This document shows positions 37,360 to 45,322 of a stretch of 64,000 nt of DNA, piece after piece. This stretch comes from Chitinibacter sp046530675. Its GTDB lineage: Bacteria; Pseudomonadota; Gammaproteobacteria; Burkholderiales; Chitinibacteraceae. Each line of letters opens with the position of its first letter. Position 1 is the stretch's first letter. The DNA lies in contig NZ_CP172558.1 of NCBI RefSeq assembly GCF_046530675.1, positions 310,001 to 374,000 of the forward strand. Reading direction: 5' to 3'. Position numbers and translations under genes: made by a program. Below the pieces are notes generated by a model, which was not told the DNA's origin, made no database searches, and saw only the letters and a list, made by a program, of their open reading frames with translations.

Positions 37360-38591
37360 TGCCATCCACCCTTTCCCCCGCCATTCGCCAATACCTGATC
37401 ATCACCGGCAACTACTGGGCTTTTACGCTGACCGATGGCGCGCTGCGAATGCTGGTGGTGCTGCATTTTCATCAGCTTGGCTTCTCGCCACTCAATATCG
37501 CGCTGTTGTTTCTGTTTTACGAAGTGTTTGGTGTCATCACCAATCTGGTCGGTGGCTGGTTGGGCGCGCGGATTGGCTTGAATAAAACGATGAATATCGG
37601 CCTTGGCCTGCAGGTGATTGCGCTCTTGGCGCTGACCGTGCCAACGGCGATGCTGTCGGTGCCGTGGGTGATGGCGGCGCAGGCACTATCGGGGATCGCA
37701 AAAGATCTGAATAAAATGAGTGCGAAAAGTAGCATCAAGGCGCTGATTCCGGCGGGCAGCGCTGAGGCCGAGGGCAAGCTGTTTCAGTGGGTGGCGCTGT
37801 TGACCGGCTCGAAAAACGCGCTGAAGGGCGTTGGTTTTTTTCTGGGCGGCATTTTGCTCGCGACCTTGGGTTTTGCTGGCGCAATGTGGGCGATGGCGGG
37901 CGTGTTGTTGCTGGTCTGGATTGCAAGTTTATTGAACCTGAAAGCCGACTTGGGCAAAGCGAAAAATAAGCCCAAGTTTGGCGACGTTTTTTCAACCAGC
38001 CGTGCAGTCAATATTCTGTCTGCGGCGCGGCTGTTCCTGTTTGGCGCGCGCGATGTGTGGTTTGTCGTCGCGCTGCCGGTGTTTATGGCGACGACTTTGG
38101 GCTGGGCCGATTGGGCGGTCGGGACGTTTTTTGCCTGCTGGGTGATCGGCTACGGCGTCGTGCAGTCCCTCGCGCCCTACCTGACTGGCAAAAAGTCGGG
38201 CAAAGTACCCGATGGCCGTTCCGCGATGTGGTGGGCTTTGCCGCTGGCGATTTTATCGGCGGGTATTGCTCTGGGGATTAATTACAGCCTAAATTTGGAA
38301 GCAATACTGGTAGGGGGTCTATTGTTTTTTGGCGTGCTGTTTGCGATTAATTCATCATTGCATAGCTATTTGATTATCAGCTACGCGAAGGAAGATGGCG
38401 CTTCGCTCGACGTCGGTTTTTACTATATGGCCAACGCGATGGGGCGGCTGATCGGAACGGTCTTGTCGGGCTGGGTGTATCAGGCGGCAGGCTTGGCTGC
38501 GTGCTTGTGGATTTCGGCGGCGTTTATCGCGCTGGCAGCGCTGATTGCGGCGTGGCTGCCACGTCACCAGAGCGCAGAATCTATCGGCTAG
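37359..38591 (+). CDS. arsJ: organoarsenical efflux MFS transporter ArsJ
   Basis: 410 residues with 12 predicted membrane helices in two six-helix halves. The start YLIITGNYWAFTLTDGALRMLVVLHFHQLGFSP and the loop AKDLNKMSAKSSIKALIP are typical of ArsJ. It exports 1-arseno-3-phosphoglycerate made by the GAPDH encoded upstream, which breaks down to arsenate outside the cell. The ATG overlaps the stop of the DUF2971 gene. Confidence 0.93.
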   Translation: MPSTLSPAIRQYLIITGNYWAFTLTDGALRMLVVLHFHQLGFSPLNIALLFLFYEVFGVITNLVGGWLGARIGLNKTMNIGLGLQVIALLALTVPTAMLSVPWVMAAQALSGIAKDLNKMSAKSSIKALIPAGSAEAEGKLFQWVALLTGSKNALKGVGFFLGGILLATLGFAGAMWAMAGVLLLVWIASLLNLKADLGKAKNKPKFGDVFSTSRAVNILSAARLFLFGARDVWFVVALPVFMATTLGWADWAVGTFFACWVIGYGVVQSLAPYLTGKKSGKVPDGRSAMWWALPLAILSAGIALGINYSLNLEAILVGGLLFFGVLFAINSSLHSYLIISYAKEDGASLDVGFYYMANAMGRLIGTVLSGWVYQAAGLAACLWISAAFIALAALIAAWLPRHQSAESIG

Positions 38592-38624
38592 CAATCCGCT
38601 CAATAAAACGAAGCATCCAATCAC

Positions 38625-38673
38625 GGGTATTTAACTGCAGGCTATTCCAAGATTAGCCTGCAGCAATATACCC
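38625..38673. repeat. 49-bp palindromic repeat, family C
   Basis: 49 bp from GGGTATTTAACTGCAG to CTGCAGCAATATACCC, both arms with CTGCAGG/CCTGCAG and inward pairing GGCTA/TAGCC. It lies between the convergent arsJ and 38692-39006 genes and could act as a transcription stop for either. Confidence 0.92.
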
Positions 38674-38691
38674 ACCAGGGTTTTACCAAGC

Positions 38692-39006
38692 TTAAGCGAT
38701 CACGCGAAACACTTCCCAGCGTGGTGTGCCGGAAACGATATGCGGTTCGAGCGCTTTGCCCCAGGCTTGGTGCGCGTCGATTTTGCCCAGTTTGTCCCAG
38801 GCGCTGTTCAGTTCGGCCAAATCGGCAATTTGTATTTCGGAAACAATCAGCGATTCATTCGCACCGATTGAGCCATTGAGCAGCCGCACCTTGTCGGCGC
38901 TCCAGCCGATCTGGCTGCCGATCTCGTTCATCCATTGCTGCATCAGCGCCAGCGCTTCGGCTTTGTGCCCGAAGCGGGCGTCTATACTCCAGCGAGCGAC
39001 CATCAT
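38692..39006 (-). CDS. small hypothetical protein, probable alpha/beta-barrel monomer
   Basis: 104 residues from the ATG at 39006 with AAGGAG eight bases upstream. No signal peptide or helix. The N-terminal MVARWSIDARFGHKAEALALMQQW and the alternation of strands and helices suggest a ferredoxin-like dimeric barrel of the NIPSNAP/antibiotic-monooxygenase-like kind, but I do not recognise a defined family. It stands alone, convergent with arsJ and divergent from the ABC operon. Confidence 0.7.
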   Translation of the reverse strand: MMVARWSIDARFGHKAEALALMQQWMNEIGSQIGWSADKVRLLNGSIGANESLIVSEIQIADLAELNSAWDKLGKIDAHQAWGKALEPHIVSGTPRWEVFRVIA

Positions 39007-39258
39007 GATATTTACTCCTTTTGGAACAATCACTTAACAAAGGACGGTTGTCCTCAGTGATCTCACGCTAGTTCAGTAACAGCGCCGATACCAGCCACGA
39101 TGCCGCAGATGGGGCAGTCAAATCGACAGGCGCAACGGCTGGCAACCTTTCATCGCGCCCGGCTGCATCTCGTCGATCTGTTAGGCATTTCGTCGCACTC
39201 CCCGGCTCACTTGATCAAGCGCGCCTAAAGTAGCGATATCGACCAGGAGGCCAGCGAT

Positions 39259-39981
39259 ATGTCAGCGCTACAGATCAAACAACTCAATAAACATTACCAG
39301 CTCGATGCGATCCGCGTTCCGGCGCTGATCGACATCAACCTGGACATCCAGCCGCAACGCTTTACCGTGCTGTCGGGCCCGTCGGGCAGCGGCAAAACCA
39401 CTTTGCTCAATTTAATCGGCTGCATCGACAAGCCCGATTCGGGCGAGATCATCATCGCCGGGCAAAACACCAAGGCGCTTAGCGACGACGCGCTGGCCGA
39501 TTTTCGCTCGCGCCATATCGGTTTTATTTTCCAGAATTTCAACCTGCTGCCGGTACTCAATGCGTTTGAAAACGTCGAATATCCGCTGATTCTGGCCAAA
39601 ATGCCCGCCGCCCAGCGCAAATCTCGCGTGATGACCCTGCTCGACGCAGTCGGTTTGAGCGACAAAGCGCGCAACCGCCCCGGCCAGCTCTCGGGCGGCC
39701 AGCGTCAGCGCGTCGCGATTGCCCGCGCGCTGGCCACCGAGCCGCAATGGGTGCTCGCCGACGAGCCGACGGCCAATCTCGATAGCCAGACTGGCGCTGC
39801 GATTATCGAGCTGATGCGCCAGATGCAGCGCGATTTGCAAGTATCTTTTGTTTTCTCGTCGCACGATCCGCAAGTGCTCGCCGCCGCCGATGATGCGATT
39901 TTCATTCGCGACGGCCGCCTCATTTCCAGAGCGCAATCTACTGCGCCGACCACGACAAAAACACTGGAGCTCGCAGCATGA
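39259..39981 (+). CDS. ABC transporter ATP-binding protein (LolD/MacB type)
   Basis: 240 residues with Walker A GPSGSGKTT, Q loop, signature LSGGQRQRVAIARAL and Walker B WVLADEPTANLDS. The sequence is of the LolD/MacB/FtsE class that drives mechanotransmission rather than transport through the membrane. AGGAGG lies just before the ATG. It overlaps the permease gene by 4 bp (ATGA). Confidence 0.93.
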   Translation: MSALQIKQLNKHYQLDAIRVPALIDINLDIQPQRFTVLSGPSGSGKTTLLNLIGCIDKPDSGEIIIAGQNTKALSDDALADFRSRHIGFIFQNFNLLPVLNAFENVEYPLILAKMPAAQRKSRVMTLLDAVGLSDKARNRPGQLSGGQRQRVAIARALATEPQWVLADEPTANLDSQTGAAIIELMRQMQRDLQVSFVFSSHDPQVLAAADDAIFIRDGRLISRAQSTAPTTTKTLELAA

Positions 39982-41381
39982 ACACGCCCTCACTCGCCTG
40001 GCGCAATCTATTGCGCAATCGCCGCCGCTCGCTGACGACCTTGCTCGCCATGGTCATCGGCGTCGTCGCCATCCTGCTGTTTGGCGGTTATAGCGGCAAT
40101 ATCAATCTGGGGCTGCAAACGGGATTTGTGCGTAGCAGCGGGCATTTGCAAATCCAGCGGCAGGATTATTTCCTTTACGGCAGCGGCAATCCGACGGCGT
40201 ATGGCATTGCGGATTACCAGAAAATCATCGCCATCGTTAAAAACGATGCGGTACTGGCTCCGATGCTGACCGTCGTCACGCCGACGCTCAGTTTAGGTGG
40301 CATCGCAGGCAATTTTTCGGCCGGCGTTTCGCGCACGGTGCTCGGTAGCGGCGTCATCGTTGCCGAGCAAAACCAGCTGCGCCAGTGGAACGACTACCAC
40401 TATCCGGGCGCCGCCAAGCTCTCGCCGCTGACCGGCAGCGCCGACAATGCCGCGAGCATCGGCACCGGCGTGGCGCGGGTTCTGCAATTGTGTGACGCGC
40501 TGAAAGTGAAAAATTGCGCCCCGGCCAAAACAGCCGCCAAAGCAGTGGCAGCGCAAACACCTGCGGCTGCAGCGCCAGCCGATATTACGGCACTTTCTGC
40601 ACTGGAAAATACGGTTAAAAGCACGTCGAACGACACCCGGATCGAACTGCTCGCAGCCAATACGCACGGCGCGCCGAATGTCGCCGCGCTGAACGTCGTC
40701 AAAGCCGAAAACTACGGCGTCAAAGAGCTCGACGATCTAGCGGTCACGCTGCATCTGAAACAGGCGCAACAGCTGATTTACGGCGCGGAGCAGCCGCAAG
40801 TCACTGCGATTGTGCTGCAACTGAAACACACGGCGCAAATCGCCGTAGCGCAAGCGCGTCTGGCCGAGTTGATGAAAACCCAGCTGGCCGGCATGGCGCT
40901 CGAAGTACACGACTACGCGACGCTGAACCCGAGCTACGGCCAGATTACCGGCATGTTTGCTGCGATTTTCGGCTTTATCGCCTTGCTCATTGGCGCGATT
41001 GTGCTGTTTACCGTCGGCAATACGATGAGCATGGCGATTGTTGAGCGCACCGTTGAAATCGGTACGCTGCGCGCCATCGGCCTGCGCCGTGGCGGGATTC
41101 GCCGGCTGTTTGTGTGTGAAGGTGTGCTGCTCGGCGTGGTCGGCGCAGCGCTCGGCATCGCCATCGCGCTGGGTCTGGCGTACGCGATCAATCACAGCGG
41201 ATTAACGTGGACGCCGCCGGGCAATTCCGAACCGGTCGCGCTGATGGTTCGCGTTTGGGGTGAGCTGCGAATGATCATCAGCACTGCAGTCGGGCTACTG
41301 ATCGTCGCAGCGATTTCAGCCTGGTGGCCAGCCTGCCGCGCCGCGCAGTTGAATATTGTCGATGCGCTGCGGCATGTTTAA
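39978..41381 (+). CDS. FtsX/MacB-type ABC permease
   Basis: 467 residues. One helix at about 22-42, a large periplasmic domain (about 45-310) with an Ala-rich insert near residue 190, then three helices (about 325-350, 385-410, 430-455) with the FtsX-domain pattern VERTVEIGTLRAIGLRRGGIRRLFVCEGVLLG. Paired with the ATPase 4 bp upstream. With the LolA-like and outer-membrane barrel proteins downstream, it may move a lipoprotein or lipid across the envelope; this is inference. Confidence 0.92.
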   Translation: MNTPSLAWRNLLRNRRRSLTTLLAMVIGVVAILLFGGYSGNINLGLQTGFVRSSGHLQIQRQDYFLYGSGNPTAYGIADYQKIIAIVKNDAVLAPMLTVVTPTLSLGGIAGNFSAGVSRTVLGSGVIVAEQNQLRQWNDYHYPGAAKLSPLTGSADNAASIGTGVARVLQLCDALKVKNCAPAKTAAKAVAAQTPAAAAPADITALSALENTVKSTSNDTRIELLAANTHGAPNVAALNVVKAENYGVKELDDLAVTLHLKQAQQLIYGAEQPQVTAIVLQLKHTAQIAVAQARLAELMKTQLAGMALEVHDYATLNPSYGQITGMFAAIFGFIALLIGAIVLFTVGNTMSMAIVERTVEIGTLRAIGLRRGGIRRLFVCEGVLLGVVGAALGIAIALGLAYAINHSGLTWTPPGNSEPVALMVRVWGELRMIISTAVGLLIVAAISAWWPACRAAQLNIVDALRHV

Positions 41382-41413
41382 TGAAAACCAAGTACATCAG
41401 GCATGAGGCTGTA

Positions 41414-41524
41414 TTCCCCCCTTTGGAAAAGGGGGGTTAGGGGGGGTTGGCGCTATTTCAGCATCGATAGCAGCTCAATCAATGCAGAAATCCCCCCTAG
41501 CCCCCCTTCACGGAAGGGTGGAAC
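41414..41524. repeat. family A C-rich palindromic element
   Basis: Two arms (TTCCCCCCTTTGGAAAAGGG.. at the left; the right in reverse TTCCACCCTTCCGTGAAGGG..) each form a hairpin and also pair with each other over about 35 bp. It lacks the TAATG..CTTAAG ends seen at 14126. No clear target duplication. Confidence 0.8.
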
Positions 41525-41545
41525 AATTAAAACCTACACACCCAT

Positions 41546-41597
41546 GGGTATCTACACCTAACCTCTATTTAAATTGATCTACAGAGAAATACTATCC
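41546..41597. repeat. degenerate family C repeat, 52 bp
   Basis: GGGTATCTAC at the left, GATCTACAGAGAAATACTATCC at the right; the inner part resembles the 24643 copy (AAATTGATCT). It overlaps the ribosome-binding region of the next gene. Confidence 0.45.
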
Positions 41598-41609
41598 AGG
41601 AGTATCACC

Positions 41610-41798
41610 ATGCATCACTCAATCATTCTACTGATCATCGGCGGCCTGTTTCTGGGAATCAATCTGGGCTGGTGGCCGAATGCCTTGAGTTTGCTCTCAA
41701 CCTGGTGGCCGCTGATTCTGATTGCGGTCGGCATCGCTGGCTTGCTCAAACCCGAATCAATTCGCTGTGGCCGGAGAGACAAGCATGAAACGCTTTAA
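41610..41798 (+). CDS. small two-helix membrane protein (LiaF/DUF5668-like)
   Basis: 62 residues from the ATG at 41610 with AGGAG eight bases upstream. Two hydrophobic segments (ILLIIGGLFLGINLGWW and STWWPLILIAVGIAGLL) with the Trp-rich turn seen in LiaI/LiaF-type N-terminal domains. It overlaps the next gene by 14 bp, so it belongs to the ABC/LolA operon despite the palindromic repeats before it. Confidence 0.75.
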   Translation: MHHSIILLIIGGLFLGINLGWWPNALSLLSTWWPLILIAVGIAGLLKPESIRCGRRDKHETL

Positions 41799-42591
41799 AC
41801 CATTTGCGCTGTGCGTCACTTTACTCGTCGCCAGCACCAGCTTTGCGGCGCAGCCTGCACAGCCGTCAGCGCAGGCGCTGCTCGCCGCGAGCGACGCGAT
41901 CCGCAATCCGGCGCAGTCGTTTGGCCTGACCAATACGTTGATCGAATACCGCGACGGCAAGCAGACTGACACGTCGACGCTGGCGATTTATGCGCGCGCC
42001 GATAGCAAAACCGGGCAGTTTCGCAATCTGATCCGCTTTGTTTCGCCGCAGCGCGACGCGGGTAAATTGCTGCTGAAAAACGGCAATGATTTATGGTTTT
42101 TTGACCCGGCGAGCAAGGCCAGCGTGCGGATTTCGCCGCAGCAACGGCTGCTCGGTCAGGCGGCGAATGGCGATGTCGTGACGGTCAATCTCTCACTCGA
42201 TTACACCGCGAGTCTGGGTGGCGAAGAAACCATTGACGATGGCGAGCGTCAGCAACGCAGCAGCTACCGACTCGATCTGAAAGCCAATAATACCGAGGTG
42301 ACTTATCACCGCATTGCCTACTGGATCGACCGCGCCAATAGCCGCCCGATCAAGGCCAAGTTTTATTCGGCGAGCGATCGATTGCTCAAAACCGCGTATT
42401 ACCGCCATTTCAAGCTACAGCTCGGCATCGAGCGCCCGACCGAAACGGTGATTATCGACGGGCTGGATCCAAAATGGGTGACGGTGATGCGCAATAGCGA
42501 TCTGGCCTACCGTGATGTGCCGGAAAGCTGGCTGCAGCGCGATTATCTGCCGCGTTTTAACCCCGAACAAGCCACAGCACAAGCCCAGTAA
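41785..42591 (+). CDS. LolA-like outer-membrane lipoprotein-sorting protein
   Basis: 268 residues from the ATG at 41785 (GGAGAG upstream). Signal peptide cleaved near SFAAQPA. The body (FLRNLIRFVSPQRDAGKLLLKNGNDLWFFDPASKASVRISPQQRLLGQAANGDVV and onwards) fits the COG2834-type LolA-like fold with a hydrophobic groove. It probably carries a lipid-linked cargo in the periplasm. It lies between the ABC permease and an outer-membrane barrel gene, 3 bp upstream of the latter. Confidence 0.85.
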   Translation: MKRFKPFALCVTLLVASTSFAAQPAQPSAQALLAASDAIRNPAQSFGLTNTLIEYRDGKQTDTSTLAIYARADSKTGQFRNLIRFVSPQRDAGKLLLKNGNDLWFFDPASKASVRISPQQRLLGQAANGDVVTVNLSLDYTASLGGEETIDDGERQQRSSYRLDLKANNTEVTYHRIAYWIDRANSRPIKAKFYSASDRLLKTAYYRHFKLQLGIERPTETVIIDGLDPKWVTVMRNSDLAYRDVPESWLQRDYLPRFNPEQATAQAQ

Positions 42592-42594
42592 ATC

Positions 42595-43881
42595 ATGCTC
42601 CCCCTTGCCGATTTTCGCCGCGCACGTTGGCTCCTTCCCATGATCGCCGCCTTGGTCTGCGCCAACGCCGAAGCTCAGCCTGCTGATCCGGATACGCTGG
42701 ATGCGCTAACGCTGGCCGATAGCGTTCAGCTTGATCCGGCCGATCAGGATGCACAAAAATCATGGCGATTTTTTATCGAGGGTATGGCCGGCCAGATCAA
42801 TCAGCGCAATGGCTTGGACGATATACATCCAGCCCGTATTTCTTTTGATCTGAATCTGGATTACCGCATTAATCAAAACTGGCGCGCCGTTCTGGCCGAC
42901 CGGCTTGATTTAAATTGGCAAGGAAGGCAGGACGAGCAAATCAATACCTTGAAAGAAGCTTATCTGAGCTGGCAGGCGCAGCCGGATTTCATCCTCGACG
43001 CGGGACGGGTCAATCAGCGCAACGGCATGGCGTTCGGCTATAACCCGAGCGATTATTTCAAAGCTGGCGCGGTGCGCTCGGTGGTGTCGATTGCGCCGGC
43101 GAGCTTGCGCGAAAACCGGCTCGGCTCCGGCATGCTGCGCGGACAATACCTGTGGGCTGGCGGATCGCTCAGCGCGCTGTTGTCGCCTAAACCCGGCGAT
43201 CAGCGTGAAACTGCGCCGTTTGCGCTCGATTTTGGCGCGAGCAATCCGGCCAATCGCTGGCAAATTGCGCTCAGTCAACGCTGGTTTGACGGCTTTGCAC
43301 CGCAGTTTTTGCTGTATGGCGAAGAAGGCCGCGAGGTGCAAATCGGCGCCAATTTAAGCTGGCTCGCCAGCGACGCGCTAAGCACTTACCTCGAATACAG
43401 CGGCGGGCGCGGCCCGAGTCTGGCTGCACAGGCCTTCAAACAGAACAGCGATGAGCGCTTTTATTCGCGCCTCGCCAGCGGCGCGACGTATACTTTTCCG
43501 GCCAATCTCAGCATGACGCTCGAATATCAATACAATCAGGCGGCACTCGATGGCGACAAATGGCGTGCGCTCGCCAGCGACCCTGCCGCTTACTGGGCTT
43601 ATCGCGCTGAAGCTTTTGAAATGCAGGATAATCCAACGCAGCACGCGCTGTTTTTTCTCGCGAGCTGGAATAACGCGCTTTGGAACAATTTTGACGTAAG
43701 CTGGATGCTCAAACGCGATCTGGTCGATCAAAGCATGCAAAGCTGGCTCGAAGCCCGTTACCATTTCAAATCAGCCGATCTTGCGCTGCAATGGCAATAT
43801 CAGGCGGGCGACGCGGGCAGCCAGTTTGGCGCATTGCCGCAAAAATCGAGCGTGCAAGTGCTGGTGAAGTATTATTTTTGA
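42595..43881 (+). CDS. outer-membrane beta-barrel protein
   Basis: 428 residues. Signal peptide cleaved after ANAEAQ; then many short amphipathic strands and a C-terminal phenylalanine (VLVKYYF), the mark of BAM-inserted barrels. A strand pattern of about 16 segments suggests a porin-size barrel. I do not recognise a named family; DUF1302-like proteins are the nearest idea. It starts 3 bp after the LolA-like gene and should be the outer-membrane partner of that export module. A repeat cluster begins straight after the stop. Confidence 0.8.
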   Translation: MLPLADFRRARWLLPMIAALVCANAEAQPADPDTLDALTLADSVQLDPADQDAQKSWRFFIEGMAGQINQRNGLDDIHPARISFDLNLDYRINQNWRAVLADRLDLNWQGRQDEQINTLKEAYLSWQAQPDFILDAGRVNQRNGMAFGYNPSDYFKAGAVRSVVSIAPASLRENRLGSGMLRGQYLWAGGSLSALLSPKPGDQRETAPFALDFGASNPANRWQIALSQRWFDGFAPQFLLYGEEGREVQIGANLSWLASDALSTYLEYSGGRGPSLAAQAFKQNSDERFYSRLASGATYTFPANLSMTLEYQYNQAALDGDKWRALASDPAAYWAYRAEAFEMQDNPTQHALFFLASWNNALWNNFDVSWMLKRDLVDQSMQSWLEARYHFKSADLALQWQYQAGDAGSQFGALPQKSSVQVLVKYYF

Positions 43882-43897
43882 GTGGGCTTAAGGATTT

Positions 43898-44040
43898 CCT
43901 GATTAGGTAGCTATCTCAGCAAATCGTCGTGCCGGCGAAAGCCGGTACCCAGAGCGCAGTTCAAACCAGCGCCGCCGCTGGATTCCGGCTTTCGCCGGAA
44001 TGACGAAATGAGGGTTTGCTGAAGTGGCAACCTAATCAGG
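43898..44040. mobile_element. MITE-like element, family B, copy 2, with 8-bp target duplication
   Basis: 143 bp with perfect 10-bp ends CCTGATTAGG/CCTAATCAGG and longer imperfect terminal repeats (..TCAGCAAAYC). It is flanked by AAGGATTT at 43890-43897 and 44041-44048. Inside are the hairpins GCCGGCGAAAGCCGG and CCGGCTTTCGCCGG. It inserted into a family A element. Confidence 0.92.
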
Positions 44041-44041
44041 A

Positions 44042-44190
44042 AGGATTTTGACTTTGCTTCCCCCCTAGCCCCCCTTCATCGAAGGGGGGAACTCAAGTCA
44101 AACCTGCTTAAGTAAATGGCATTACCCTTAGCCCCCCTTTTGCAACCCCACTTCGGGGGCAGACGAGGGGGAAGCTAGAATCAAAACCCT
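44042..44190. repeat. family A C-rich element, rearranged copy
   Basis: Contains CCCCCCTAGCCCCCCTTC..GAAGGGGGG, the internal end CTTAAGTAAATGGCATTA (compare the right end at 14301-14318) and an inverted half copy with CCCCACTTCGGGGGC. With the flank at 43888-43897 it reads as an A element broken by the B element. Confidence 0.75.
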
Positions 44191-44239
44191 TAAATTGAAC
44201 TGCATTTATTTTTAAGCAAACCGTGTTACCCGAGGTGCT

Positions 44240-45322
44240 ATGTCGATTTTTTCCAGCCGAGCCGATCTGGCCCAGACGCATTGGGCGCGCGAAATCGGGC
44301 TTTTATTGCTGATCAATACGCTGATCGCACTGCTGCTGACCGTACTCGACGGGCGCGATAGTCTGGCGTGCAATTTGCTGATTTCGCATTGCATCGGCTT
44401 TTCGATAGGCCTGCTCAATGCTCTGTTTTGCCGTGGCCGACCCGACTGGGGCTGGAGCTGGCGAACGCCGATTGTGATTCCGCTCGGCATTTTGCTCGGG
44501 TTTAAAGTGGCGCACTGGCTCGGTGCGCCCGATGTGCTCAGCCTGATGATCAATAATCCGGAAACGCAATGGCGCTGGATCGCGACCGCGCTGATTGTGT
44601 CGTTTTCGGCCTGTGCTTTTTTTGTCGTTTTCTATCATTCGCTGGCGTATAAAAACGCGCTCGAAATCGAAAAACGCCAGCACGCCGAAGCGCGTCAGGC
44701 CGAAGCGAGCGCGCAGCTTGCGATGCTGCAGGCACAAATCGAGCCGCACTTTTTATTTAATACGCTCGCCAATGTTCATAGCCTGATTGCCCGCGACGCG
44801 GCGCTAGCGCAAACGCTGCTCGAGCATTTGAATGATTATTTGCGCGCCAGCCTGTCGAGAACGCGGCAGGCGAAAACCAGCCTCGCCGATGAAGTCGATC
44901 TGGTGCGCGCCCTGCTCTCGATCAGCCAGATCCGGCTGGGCGAGCGGCTGAAATATCGTTTCGATATTTCAGCATCGTTGATGCAGGCGCAATTACCGCC
45001 GCTGCTGTTGCAGCCGCTGGTCGAAAATGCGATCGAGCATGGCATTGAGCCTGCGATTGACGGCGGCAGTATTCTGATTGAAGCGGGCAGCGAGGATAGT
45101 CCGGCTGGAAAAGTCCTGATTTTGCGCGTCACCGATAGCGGGCAGGGTTTGCAAAATACCGGCAGCGACGGGCTGGGGCTCGCCAATGTCCGTGCCCGGC
45201 TCGCGAGTTTATACGGCGACGAAGGACGGCTGGCGCTTTACCCAAATCAGCCGCACGGCGTCATCGCCGAACTGCGGCTGCCTTTGCGCACCATTGAACC
45301 TAACAATGAGCCTAGTGTATGA
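44240..45322 (+). CDS. LytS/AlgZ-type sensor histidine kinase
   Basis: 360 residues. Four membrane helices (residues about 14-140), a short coiled coil, then the His_kinase domain with LQAQIEPHFLFNTLANVHSLI and a HATPase with LLQPLVENAIEHGIEP and GLGLANVRARL. It should phosphorylate the LytTR regulator whose gene overlaps its stop by 4 bp (ATGA). Its position after the ABC/LolA/barrel genes suggests it controls them. Confidence 0.92.
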   Translation: MSIFSSRADLAQTHWAREIGLLLLINTLIALLLTVLDGRDSLACNLLISHCIGFSIGLLNALFCRGRPDWGWSWRTPIVIPLGILLGFKVAHWLGAPDVLSLMINNPETQWRWIATALIVSFSACAFFVVFYHSLAYKNALEIEKRQHAEARQAEASAQLAMLQAQIEPHFLFNTLANVHSLIARDAALAQTLLEHLNDYLRASLSRTRQAKTSLADEVDLVRALLSISQIRLGERLKYRFDISASLMQAQLPPLLLQPLVENAIEHGIEPAIDGGSILIEAGSEDSPAGKVLILRVTDSGQGLQNTGSDGLGLANVRARLASLYGDEGRLALYPNQPHGVIAELRLPLRTIEPNNEPSV

